From the NCBI GenBank assembly GCA_009773805.1, contig WTXA01000001.1, positions 62,001-126,000 of the forward strand: a stretch of DNA of 64,000 bases, read 5' to 3'. Positions within the stretch are counted from its first letter, which is position 1. Every line of letters begins with the position of its first letter. Origin of the DNA: Fusobacteriota bacterium (lineage in GTDB: Bacteria > Bacillota > TC1). Shown one piece after another: positions 7,830-14,959 of the stretch. Under the pieces are notes generated by a model. That model had not been told where the DNA came from, did not search any database, and was given only the letters and a program-made list of their open reading frames with translations. A program made the translations under genes and the position numbers.

Positions 7830-9449
7830 TTGAATACAATAACTGATGTAGGTGAATTAAAAAAAATATTTAAAGGCGCTTTAGCTTATTTAGAAAACAA
7901 AAAAGAAGAAATTAATAATTTGAATGTTTTTCCTGTACCTGATGGAGATACTGGAACTAACATGTATTTAACTATGTCTTCAGCAATAAAAACAATTGAT
8001 GACCATGAACCGAAAAACTTCACAGAATTTGCCGATGCTCTTTCTAAAGGAGCTTTGTTAGGCGCACGTGGAAACTCAGGTGTCATATTATCTCAAATAT
8101 TTAGAGGCATGTCTGTTGGTATGCATGGAAAAGGATCTGTTGATGGGAATGTATTAACAGAATGTTTTAAGTTAGGGACGGACATAGCCTACAAGGCTGT
8201 GAAAAAGCCTGTTAAAGGCACAATACTCACAGTTATGGATGGAATTAGGGATGGTGCTGTTGAAGCTCTTAAAAGACAACAAGACGTTTTTTACATATTA
8301 GAACAAAGCATACATGCAGGGAAGATTGCACTAGAAGAAACACCTAATTTGCTACCTGTACTTAAAGAAGCAGGTGTTGTTGATGCAGGGGGATATGGTT
8401 TATTGGTAATAATAGAAGGTATGTACAAAACTGCAATTGGTGAAAGTTTTCAACTAGACACTAAAGACATGGTTATTGATTCACCTGTAATTGATCAATC
8501 ATATAAAAGTCTATCTGAAATTAAATATACATATTGTACTGAATTTATAATATTGGACCCTACAGTTGACAATGAAACCTTAAGGAATAAATTAGACGAT
8601 CCAGAAATAGGAGATAGTCTAGTAACAATTGTGGCTGATGGTATAGCTAAGGTTCATATCCATACTAATTTACCAGGAACTGTATTAGATTATGCGCTTG
8701 GAGTAGGTAGCGTAACAAATATAAAAATTGATAATATGAAAGAACAATTTCTAGCTAAAAACAAGAAAATTGAAAAAAAACCAATTAGGTTAAAAGAATA
8801 TGGATTTGTAATGGTGGTCCCTGGAACTGGCTTGGCAGAAATAGCAAAAAGCATGGGAGTGGATGCTGTGCTTGATGGTGGCCAAACCATGAACCCTAGC
8901 ACTCATGATATACAAGAAGCTATAGATGCAGTACCTGCAAAAGTGGTCTATGTATTCCCAAATAACAAGAATATTATCTTAGCTGCAGAACAAACTATAG
9001 CATTAAATAATGACAAAAAAATTGTTGTTGTACCTTCAGTAAATATTCAACAAGGTTTTACAAGCATATTGGCCTTCAATGAAGAAAAAAATCAGAGAGA
9101 AAATCTGCTTTTAATGAAAGAAGCCTTTGGAACTGTTGATACTGGAGCAATAACATATGCTGTAAGAGATACGAAAAATAATGGGCTAAAGATAAAAAAA
9201 GATCAAATTCTAGTAATAAGAGAAAACTCAATTATTGGAGCGAAAGACACAGTTGAAGAAGCGGTAGATGAATATTTAAAGCAAGCTTACGATGATCAAG
9301 AAATTATGACTATATATTATGGTGATAAAGTAAGCGATAAGCAAGCTAATGAATTAAAAGATAGAATAGAAAGACAATATAAAGACCTAGAAGTTTTTGT
9401 CTATGAAGGAAAACAACCTGTGTATTTCTATTTCCTATCATTAGAATAA
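7830..9449 (+). CDS. fakA: DAK2 domain fatty acid kinase catalytic subunit FakA (YloV)
   Basis: 539 residues from a TTG start behind AAAGAGG. FakA phosphorylates exogenous fatty acids bound to FakB (DegV-type) proteins for phospholipid synthesis. The N-terminal DAK2 nucleotide-binding domain has N-V-F-P-V-P-D-G-D-T-G-T-N-M (about 31-44), whose aspartates coordinate Mg-ATP, followed by G-A-R-G-N-S-G-V-I-L-S-Q. The middle and C-terminal parts match the DUF1949-like and EDD-like domains of YloV. No FakB partner is in the window. recG, commonly next, is replaced by an M16 peptidase gene. Confidence 0.95.
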   Translation: MNTITDVGELKKIFKGALAYLENKKEEINNLNVFPVPDGDTGTNMYLTMSSAIKTIDDHEPKNFTEFADALSKGALLGARGNSGVILSQIFRGMSVGMHGKGSVDGNVLTECFKLGTDIAYKAVKKPVKGTILTVMDGIRDGAVEALKRQQDVFYILEQSIHAGKIALEETPNLLPVLKEAGVVDAGGYGLLVIIEGMYKTAIGESFQLDTKDMVIDSPVIDQSYKSLSEIKYTYCTEFIILDPTVDNETLRNKLDDPEIGDSLVTIVADGIAKVHIHTNLPGTVLDYALGVGSVTNIKIDNMKEQFLAKNKKIEKKPIRLKEYGFVMVVPGTGLAEIAKSMGVDAVLDGGQTMNPSTHDIQEAIDAVPAKVVYVFPNNKNIILAAEQTIALNNDKKIVVVPSVNIQQGFTSILAFNEEKNQRENLLLMKEAFGTVDTGAITYAVRDTKNNGLKIKKDQILVIRENSIIGAKDTVEEAVDEYLKQAYDDQEIMTIYYGDKVSDKQANELKDRIERQYKDLEVFVYEGKQPVYFYFLSLE

Positions 9450-9461
9450 GAGAGGTATTAC

Positions 9462-10733
9462 TTGTATAAAGAAACTACACTAAAAAATAATCTAAAAGTA
9501 CTATCTTATAAAATAGATAGTTCTTTTACCACAAACATAGGTATTTTTATAAAATCAGGAACTAAGAATGAAATAAATGAAAATTATGGATGTGCTCACT
9601 TTTTGGAGCACATGCTTTTTAAAGGGACAAAAAGAAGAAGTGCCAAAGATATAGCTGAAATCATCGATGGTATAGGTGGAGTAATTAATGCATATACAAC
9701 TCATGAGTTTACTGCTTTTTATACAAAAACTTTAAAAGAAGAAGCTGATACAGCACTAGATGTGTTATATGACATGCTATTTCATAGTCTTTTTAACAAG
9801 GAAGAGATAGAAAAGGAAAAGAAAGTAATCCTAGAAGAAATCAACATGTATGAAGATGATCCTAATAGTTTCATTCAAGAAGAATTTTCTAAAAATATTT
9901 TCAAGAACAACGAATTAGGTTATAGTATATTGGGTGACAAAAAACTTATCAAGAAGATTAATAAAGCAATATTGCTTAAATATTATACAACTCATTATAG
10001 ACCTGAAAATATGATTATAGCAGTCACAGGTAATTTTGATGAAAGACTAATAGATTTAATAAAAAAATTATTCTCATTTCAAGTAGAACCAGTGCAAGAA
10101 GAGCTGTTAGAAAGCAAGGGTGTGCTCTCTGAAAATTTTAGTGTTAAAGTTTTCGAAAGAGAAAATATCAATCAAGTATACTTTGCAATAGGTATGGAAG
10201 GTATTGGTAAGATTAATCCGGATTACAATAAGCTTGTACTATTAAACAATATATTAGGTGGTAGCAGTAGTTCACATCTATTTCAAGAGATACGCGAAAA
10301 AAGATCATTATGTTATGACATTGGAAGTTTTAACACAGCCTATAGAAATACCGGTGAGCTTCTTATAAGTGGTGGAGCAAATATGGAGAACTTTGAACTG
10401 GCACTTGAAGGTATATTTAAAATAGTAGAAAATATAAGTAAAAAAGGTATTAGTTTAAATGAATTTAACAGAACTAAAAAACAAATAAAAAGTCAAACTG
10501 TGATGTCTTTTGAAAATCCACAAAATATCATGTTCAAAATGGCTATCGATTATTTATACAATAATAGTTTTAAAGGTATTGAAAATATGGTTGCCTTAAT
10601 TGATCAGATTGGTTACAAAGATTTAACGGAATTTATTAAAATATATTTAAAAAAGGAAAAATTAAATGCATGCTTTCTTGGACCCAAGGGCACTAAGAAA
10701 ATAGTGAAAAAATGGGAGGAACTTCATGGATAA
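9462..10733 (+). CDS. M16 family zinc metallopeptidase (YmxG/PqqL-type)
   Basis: 423 residues from TTG 9462 (RBS AGAGAGG). The inverted zinc motif H-F-L-E-H is at 46-50, and the distal glutamate ligand lies in the E-K-K-V-I-L-E-E-I-N region about 75 residues later, the usual M16B spacing. A second, inactive half follows with the family R-E-K-R-S-L-C-Y-D-I-G motif. The size matches processing-protease-like proteins such as Bacillus YmxG (MlpA), which in Firmicutes sit beside dut and pnp. It is cytoplasmic, with no signal peptide. It overlaps dut by 8 bases. Confidence 0.93.
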   Translation: MYKETTLKNNLKVLSYKIDSSFTTNIGIFIKSGTKNEINENYGCAHFLEHMLFKGTKRRSAKDIAEIIDGIGGVINAYTTHEFTAFYTKTLKEEADTALDVLYDMLFHSLFNKEEIEKEKKVILEEINMYEDDPNSFIQEEFSKNIFKNNELGYSILGDKKLIKKINKAILLKYYTTHYRPENMIIAVTGNFDERLIDLIKKLFSFQVEPVQEELLESKGVLSENFSVKVFERENINQVYFAIGMEGIGKINPDYNKLVLLNNILGGSSSSHLFQEIREKRSLCYDIGSFNTAYRNTGELLISGGANMENFELALEGIFKIVENISKKGISLNEFNRTKKQIKSQTVMSFENPQNIMFKMAIDYLYNNSFKGIENMVALIDQIGYKDLTEFIKIYLKKEKLNACFLGPKGTKKIVKKWEELHG

Positions 10734-11178
10734 GTTGAAGGTGAAGATTGTATCAGAAAAATATAAAGCGGAGGATTTGTTGCCTGAATACAAAACTGAT
10801 GGATCAGCAGGTATGGATCTTAAAGCAGCTATAGAGGATAATATGATTTTATTACCTGGAGAACGAAAACTTATACCATCTGGAATAGCAATAAGTCTTA
10901 GCGATAAAAATACAGTAGCATTGATCTACGCAAGAAGTGGTTTAGCGTCGAAATACGGAATAGGGTTAGCCAATAGCGTAGGTGTTGTTGATAGTGACTA
11001 TAGAGGGGAGATTTTTTGTCCTTTAATTAATTTATCTGATAAAGAATTTATTCTAAAACCATTAGAAAGAATGGCGCAGTTAATTATTGCTCCAGTTCAT
11101 ATTATGGATATAGAAGTTGTTGAAGAGCTAGATTCTACTTTAAGGGGTATTGGTGGTTTTGGTCATACTGGAAGGTAG
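10726..11178 (+). CDS. dut: dUTP diphosphatase
   Basis: 150 residues, a trimeric dUTPase. It hydrolyses dUTP to dUMP and pyrophosphate, keeping uracil out of DNA and feeding thymidylate synthesis. The five motifs are visible: A-G-M-D-L near 29, A-R-S-G-L-A about 69, G-V-V-D-S-D-Y-R-G-E near 87-96, the R-M-A-Q-L motif near 113, and the C-terminal G-G-F-G-H-T-G-R that closes over the nucleotide. It overlaps the M16 gene by 8 bases and is followed 9 bases later by a sortase gene. Confidence 0.97.
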   Translation: MDKLKVKIVSEKYKAEDLLPEYKTDGSAGMDLKAAIEDNMILLPGERKLIPSGIAISLSDKNTVALIYARSGLASKYGIGLANSVGVVDSDYRGEIFCPLINLSDKEFILKPLERMAQLIIAPVHIMDIEVVEELDSTLRGIGGFGHTGR

Positions 11179-11187
11179 GCGTTTAAA

Positions 11188-11802
11188 ATGAAAATTAGAA
11201 AATTATTATTCATAGTTGGTATATTGTTGATTATAGGTGGTATAGGAGTAACTGTATGGTTCTTTGCTCAAAATCAAATAAGTCAGCAAAAGATGGAAGG
11301 CATAACTGATGAATTTATGGAGGAACTTGCGATTTGGCCAGATGGAGAGATTGTGCCAACAGAATTTAAAGCCGATGAATTATTAGTTGGAAGTACTACT
11401 GGAATTCTTGAATTTCCTAAGTTTGCTAATCAACGTGTTGCTATCAAAGAAGGTACTACAAACGACATATTAAGAATTGCTGCTGGACATATGACAAATA
11501 CAGAGCAAATTTGGGATAATGCTGGAACATCTGCTATTGCAGCACATAATGATACATTTTTTAAAAATGTAAAAGACTTTGATTTAGGCGATAAAATACT
11601 TGCTTATACAAGGTTTGGAGTATTCGAATATGAAGTTTATATAAATAAGATAGTTGAGCCTACTGACCTTAGCGTTTTGGATGATATTGAAGGTCAGAAG
11701 ACCTTGACTCTTATAACCTGCAATTTTTCTGGTTCAAAGAGAGTCATTATAATGGCTAAAGGTGGAGAGAAAGTCGGAGAAATTTCAAGTATTAAAAATT
11801 AA
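11188..11802 (+). CDS. Stand-alone sortase (probably class D type)
   Basis: 204 residues: an N-terminal membrane anchor (about 5-27, I/L/G/V-rich) and an extracytoplasmic sortase domain. The catalytic triad is visible: H120 in A-A-H-N-D, C178 in T-L-I-T-C, and R185 in S-K-R-V-I. Sortases join LPXTG-like proteins to the cell wall or pili. The compact size and the T-L-I-T-C form suggest class D, but class is uncertain. No substrate with an LPXTG sorting signal is encoded in the window, and the neighbours (dut, infC) give no functional hint, so it may be a housekeeping sortase. Confidence 0.9.
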   Translation: MKIRKLLFIVGILLIIGGIGVTVWFFAQNQISQQKMEGITDEFMEELAIWPDGEIVPTEFKADELLVGSTTGILEFPKFANQRVAIKEGTTNDILRIAAGHMTNTEQIWDNAGTSAIAAHNDTFFKNVKDFDLGDKILAYTRFGVFEYEVYINKIVEPTDLSVLDDIEGQKTLTLITCNFSGSKRVIIMAKGGEKVGEISSIKN

Positions 11803-11815
11803 TATAAGAATAATA

Positions 11816-11844
11816 TTGACTTTATAAATCAATAAGTATATAAT
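11816..11844 (+). promoter_or_regulatory. Promoter of the infC-rpmI-rplT operon
   Basis: TTGACT (11816-11821), 17-base spacer, perfect TATAAT (11839-11844). Transcription would start near 11851, giving a leader of about 113 bases. Confidence 0.88.
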
Positions 11845-11850
11845 TCAAGA

Positions 11851-11945
11851 GAAGTGGAAACGGCCTGTTTCTCACCTTATGGTTATGCTTATAAGGTAAT
11901 AATAAAGTAATTTAGTGCAGCAGGCGTTAGTCTGCTGCATTTTTT
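11851..11945 (+). promoter_or_regulatory. L20-type autoregulatory leader with attenuator terminator
   Basis: The leader contains a stem pairing GTGGAAAC with GTTTCTCAC (11853-11875, one bulge), a hairpin CCTTAT/ATAAGG (11875-11896), and an intrinsic terminator with stem TGCAGCAG/CTGCTGCA (11916-11939) and six T (11940-11945), all upstream of infC. In low-GC Gram-positives, L20 (RplT) is known to bind such a leader and promote premature termination. I infer the same here from gene order and architecture. I did not test the sequence against the L20 covariance model. Confidence 0.75.
11916..11945 (+). terminator. Attenuator terminator inside the infC leader
   Basis: Perfect 8-bp GC-rich stem, 8-base loop and a T6 tract located 18 bases before the proposed infC start. 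Its position within the leader implies conditional, not obligatory, termination. Confidence 0.88.
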
Positions 11946-11963
11946 ATAGAAGAGGTGAATAAA

Positions 11964-12479
11964 ATAAGTAAAGAAGTTTCAATTAATGAGATGATTAGAG
12001 CTAAAGAAGTTAGAGTAATCGATGAAAACGGAGATCAATTAAACATTATGAATACAAATGATGCTTTACAGCTAGCCATGTCTAAGAATATGGATCTAGT
12101 AGAGATATCTCCTAACTCACAACCACCTGTTTGCAGGATTATGAATTATGGCAAGTATAAGTTTGATCATGCTAAAAAAGAAAAAGAAGCTAAGAAAAAA
12201 CAAAAGCAAATAACATTGAAAGAAATCAAGATGAGAATCGGGATTGAAGAACACGATTTCAATGTTAAAAACAAAGCCATAGAAAAATTTTTACTTGAGG
12301 GACATAAAGTTAAAGTAACTATTATGTTTAGAGGTAGAGAAATGAATCATCCTGAATTAGGAATTGAGCTATGTAATAAAACAGCCGAACTACTTAAGGA
12401 AATTGCTAATGTTGAAAAAGTTCCTAAGAGTGAAGGCAGAAATATGATTATGATTTTATCACCTAAAAGTGACAAATAA
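11964..12479 (+). CDS. infC: Translation initiation factor IF-3, probable AUA start
   Basis: 171 residues from the start chosen here. The frame is open from GTG 11955, but that GTG is part of the Shine-Dalgarno AGAGGTG (11951-11957). Six bases later comes ATA-AGT-AAA-GAA, giving (M)[11 protein letters not shown], which aligns with the usual IF-3 start M-S-K-D-F-.-I-N-E-.-I-R. infC is known to begin at rare codons (AUU in E. coli and Bacillus), so that IF-3 rejects its own start when abundant. Other IF-3 features are [12 protein letters not shown], a basic linker [11 protein letters not shown], and the C-terminal E-H-D-F-N region. First gene of infC-rpmI-rplT. Confidence 0.95.
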   Translation: MSKEVSINEMIRAKEVRVIDENGDQLNIMNTNDALQLAMSKNMDLVEISPNSQPPVCRIMNYGKYKFDHAKKEKEAKKKQKQITLKEIKMRIGIEEHDFNVKNKAIEKFLLEGHKVKVTIMFRGREMNHPELGIELCNKTAELLKEIANVEKVPKSEGRNMIMILSPKSDK

Positions 12480-12493
12480 GGAGGGGAATAATT

Positions 12494-12691
12494 ATGCCAA
12501 AAATGAAAACGCACAGAGGGGCAGCCAAGAGATTTAAAAAGACAGGCACAGGACTTTTTACAAGAGCGCAAGCTAATAAAAGCCATATCTTAGAAAAGAA
12601 AAGCCCAAAAAGAAAAAGACAGCTTAGAGGAACTAAATTAGTTGATGTAACACAACAAAAGATGATTAAGAAATTATTACCATATATATAA
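12494..12691 (+). CDS. rpmI: 50S ribosomal protein L35
   Basis: 65 residues, the family length. It begins [20 protein letters not shown], the standard L35 N-terminus, and is strongly basic. It binds 23S rRNA in the 50S subunit. AAGGAGGGG precedes the ATG by a short spacer. It is always sandwiched between infC and rplT in this operon type and shares the L20-controlled leader. Confidence 0.98.
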   Translation: MPKMKTHRGAAKRFKKTGTGLFTRAQANKSHILEKKSPKRKRQLRGTKLVDVTQQKMIKKLLPYI

Positions 12692-12714
12692 GAATATAAA
12701 AGGAGGAATTAAAT

Positions 12715-13071
12715 ATGGCTAGAGTTAAATCAAGCACATCATTACATAAAAGACACAAGAAAATCCTAAAGCTGGCTAAAGGCTACTTTGGATCAAAATC
12801 AAGACTATATAGACCAGCTAATGAACAGGTTATGAAATCATTAAGCTATTCATACGCACACAGAAAGAAAAGACAAGGTGATTTTAGAAAATTATGGATA
12901 ACAAGAATAAATGCAGCTGCAAGATTAAATGGACTTTCATATAGTCGTTTAATAAATGGATTGAAAGTTGCTGGAGTAGAAGTTAACAGAAAAATCTTAG
13001 CTGATTTGGCAGTTAATGATGCTAACGGTTTCAAACAAATTACTGACATTGCGAAAAATTCTTTAAAATAA
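12715..13071 (+). CDS. rplT: 50S ribosomal protein L20
   Basis: 118 residues, usual length. It begins [30 protein letters not shown], the basic helical extension that binds 23S rRNA during early 50S assembly. [16 protein letters not shown] block follows near 57-71. L20 is also the autoregulator of this operon in Firmicutes, acting through the infC leader. AGGAGG precedes the start. The stop codon overlaps the first base pairs of the downstream terminator. Confidence 0.98.
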   Translation: MARVKSSTSLHKRHKKILKLAKGYFGSKSRLYRPANEQVMKSLSYSYAHRKKRQGDFRKLWITRINAAARLNGLSYSRLINGLKVAGVEVNRKILADLAVNDANGFKQITDIAKNSLK

Positions 13072-13093
13072 GACTGTGAAAACAGTCTTTTTT
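13070..13093 (+). terminator. Terminator after rplT
   Basis: 8-bp stem AAGACTGT (13070-13077) and ACAGTCTT (13082-13089), GAAA tetraloop, T tract to 13093. The stem starts within the rplT stop codon. Confidence 0.9.
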
Positions 13094-13109
13094 CATATAA
13101 AGGGGTAAA

Positions 13110-13865
13110 ATGGATATTATAACATCATTTGAAAATAAGCTGATAAAGGAGTTACTGGCCTTACAAAGCAAGAAACAAAGACATAAGATTGGCAAGTTTT
13201 TGATAGAAAGCAAGAGGAGTATAGAAGAAGCCTTGATTTATGGTAGTGAACCAGAAATCATCATTTTACGTGAGAATACTCAATTGCCTGAATTTTTAAT
13301 GAACTATAAACAGATTGTTGTTGAAGTTTCAGAAAAGATATTTATCAAGATTTCAACTACAGAAACTAGCCAAGGTATAATTGGAGTATATAATTTTTTT
13401 AATTTCAAGATAAATAATTTTCTAGAAAAGAGCAAATTATTATTTTTAGATGGTATACAGGACCCAGGGAATCTAGGAACGATTATCCGATCTGCTGCTG
13501 CATTTAATATAGGTGGTATTCTAGTTGGACCAGGTTCAGTGGATATTTACAATGAAAAAGTGTTAAGAAGTACTTTGGGAGGTATATTTGCCTTGCCGAT
13601 TCTTGATATCAAAACAGAAGAACTAAAACTTTTTAAAAAACATGGTTTTACTATAATTGGAGCAAAATTAGAAGGTGGAAATCTATATAATTATAACTTT
13701 AAAGATAAGGTTATTGTTGGTATAGGAAATGAAAATTCTGGTTTATCTCAAGATTTTATGGGTATTGCAGAAGATTATGTGACAATTCAAATTAGTGAAA
13801 AAATGGAATCCCTAAATGCTAGTGTTGCAGCTAGTATTATTCTTTATGAATTAAACAGAATCTAA
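13110..13865 (+). CDS. TrmH/SpoU family RNA 2'-O-methyltransferase
   Basis: 251 residues. SPOUT-fold enzyme using SAM to methylate ribose 2'-OH in rRNA or tRNA. The N-terminal substrate-binding domain (about 1-95) has the 'k.r.....f.ieg.r.i.eal' pattern. The three SpoU motifs are D-P-G-N-L-G-T-I-I-R-S-A-A-A-F (motif 1, about 117-131), V-I-V-G-I-G-N-E-N-S-G-L-S (motif 2, near 200-212) and M-E-S-L-N-A-S-V-A-A-S-I-I-L-Y-E (motif 3, near the end). An ortholog is often found after rplT, next to pheST. The target nucleotide cannot be told from sequence. Confidence 0.93.
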   Translation: MDIITSFENKLIKELLALQSKKQRHKIGKFLIESKRSIEEALIYGSEPEIIILRENTQLPEFLMNYKQIVVEVSEKIFIKISTTETSQGIIGVYNFFNFKINNFLEKSKLLFLDGIQDPGNLGTIIRSAAAFNIGGILVGPGSVDIYNEKVLRSTLGGIFALPILDIKTEELKLFKKHGFTIIGAKLEGGNLYNYNFKDKVIVGIGNENSGLSQDFMGIAEDYVTIQISEKMESLNASVAASIILYELNRI

Positions 13866-13878
13866 TAAGCCGCTACTC

Positions 13879-13907
13879 TTTAATTAGATTAAAATTTAGT
13901 GTATAAT
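13879..13907 (+). promoter_or_regulatory. Putative promoter of the glycolytic operon
   Basis: TTTAAT (13879-13884), 17-base spacer, perfect TATAAT (13902-13907). The -35 box is poor. AAGGAGG lies before the gap ATG. No cggR-type regulator gene precedes gap. Confidence 0.5.
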
Positions 13908-13942
13908 TATAAGTGGTATTTTAATTTAAGGAGGTTTTTTTA

Positions 13943-14947
13943 ATGTTAAAACTAGGAATTAATGGTTTCGGAAGAATTGGAAGACTTGTACTAAGAGATG
14001 CTCTAAAAAGGGATGACATAGAGGTAGTTGCAATTAATAGTTTAAGAGATGAAGCTTCAAATGCTCATCTATTTAAATACGATTCAGTACACGACACATA
14101 TGATGGTATAGTTGAGACTGGAAAAGGCGAACTTATTATAGATGGGAAAGTTGTTAAAATTTTAAATGGCAGAGAACCTAAGGATATTGATTGGAATAGT
14201 GTTGGAGTAGATATTGTCTTAGAATCTACTGGTAAATTTTCTGATTATGAAACGTGTAAAGGTCATTTAAGGGGTTCTGTTAAGAAGGTGATTATATCAT
14301 CACCTGGTAAAAATGAAGATATAACTATAGTACTTGGCGTAAATGAAGATAAATATGACAAAGATAAACACAATATTATTTCAAACGCTTCATGTACAAC
14401 AAATTGCCTTGCACCTTTTGCTAAGGTAATAAATGATAATTTTGGAATTGTTAAAGGCATGATGACAACAATACATGCCTACACTAATGATCAACAATTA
14501 TTGGATAAGTATCATAAGGATCCAAGAAGAGCAAGAGCTGGAGCCTTATCTATGATTCCTACTACTACTGGAGCAGCAAAGGCTGTTGGACTTGTATTAC
14601 CAGAATTAAATGGGAAATTGAATGGCATGTCTATGAGAGTACCTACTCCAAATGTTTCAGCGGTTGATTTAGTTGTAGAATTAAGCAAGCCTACCACAAA
14701 AGAAGAATTAAACGCTACCTTAAAGGCAGCTAGTGAAAATGAACTTAAAGGTATATTAGGATATTCAGATGAACCACTAGTTTCTAAAGATTATAATGGT
14801 TCGAAATTATCATCTTGTATCGATGCTTTATCAACTATGGTAATTGAAGGAAATATGGCTAAGATTTTGTCTTGGTATGATAATGAGATGGGTTATGCTA
14901 CACGTTGTACAGATTTAGCTGTATATATTGGCTCAAAAGGACTTTAG
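13943..14947 (+). CDS. gap: Glyceraldehyde-3-phosphate dehydrogenase, type I
   Basis: 334 residues. It oxidises glyceraldehyde-3-phosphate to 1,3-bisphosphoglycerate. The Rossmann motif G-I-N-G-F-G-R-I-G-R is at 5-14, the catalytic C151 in S-N-A-S-C-T-T-N-C, and H178 in M-T-T-I-H-A-Y-T. The residues that normally select NAD differ. The usual N-D-L after the second beta strand is N32-S33-L34, and the L-P pair of the S-loop (D-L-P-H-K-D in Bacillus GapA) is K189-Y190. This raises the possibility of NADP use or dual specificity, although the operon context is glycolytic. It leads gap-pgk/tpi-gpmI-eno. Confidence 0.97.
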   Translation: MLKLGINGFGRIGRLVLRDALKRDDIEVVAINSLRDEASNAHLFKYDSVHDTYDGIVETGKGELIIDGKVVKILNGREPKDIDWNSVGVDIVLESTGKFSDYETCKGHLRGSVKKVIISSPGKNEDITIVLGVNEDKYDKDKHNIISNASCTTNCLAPFAKVINDNFGIVKGMMTTIHAYTNDQQLLDKYHKDPRRARAGALSMIPTTTGAAKAVGLVLPELNGKLNGMSMRVPTPNVSAVDLVVELSKPTTKEELNATLKAASENELKGILGYSDEPLVSKDYNGSKLSSCIDALSTMVIEGNMAKILSWYDNEMGYATRCTDLAVYIGSKGL

Positions 14948-14959
14948 GAGGTTACAGGG

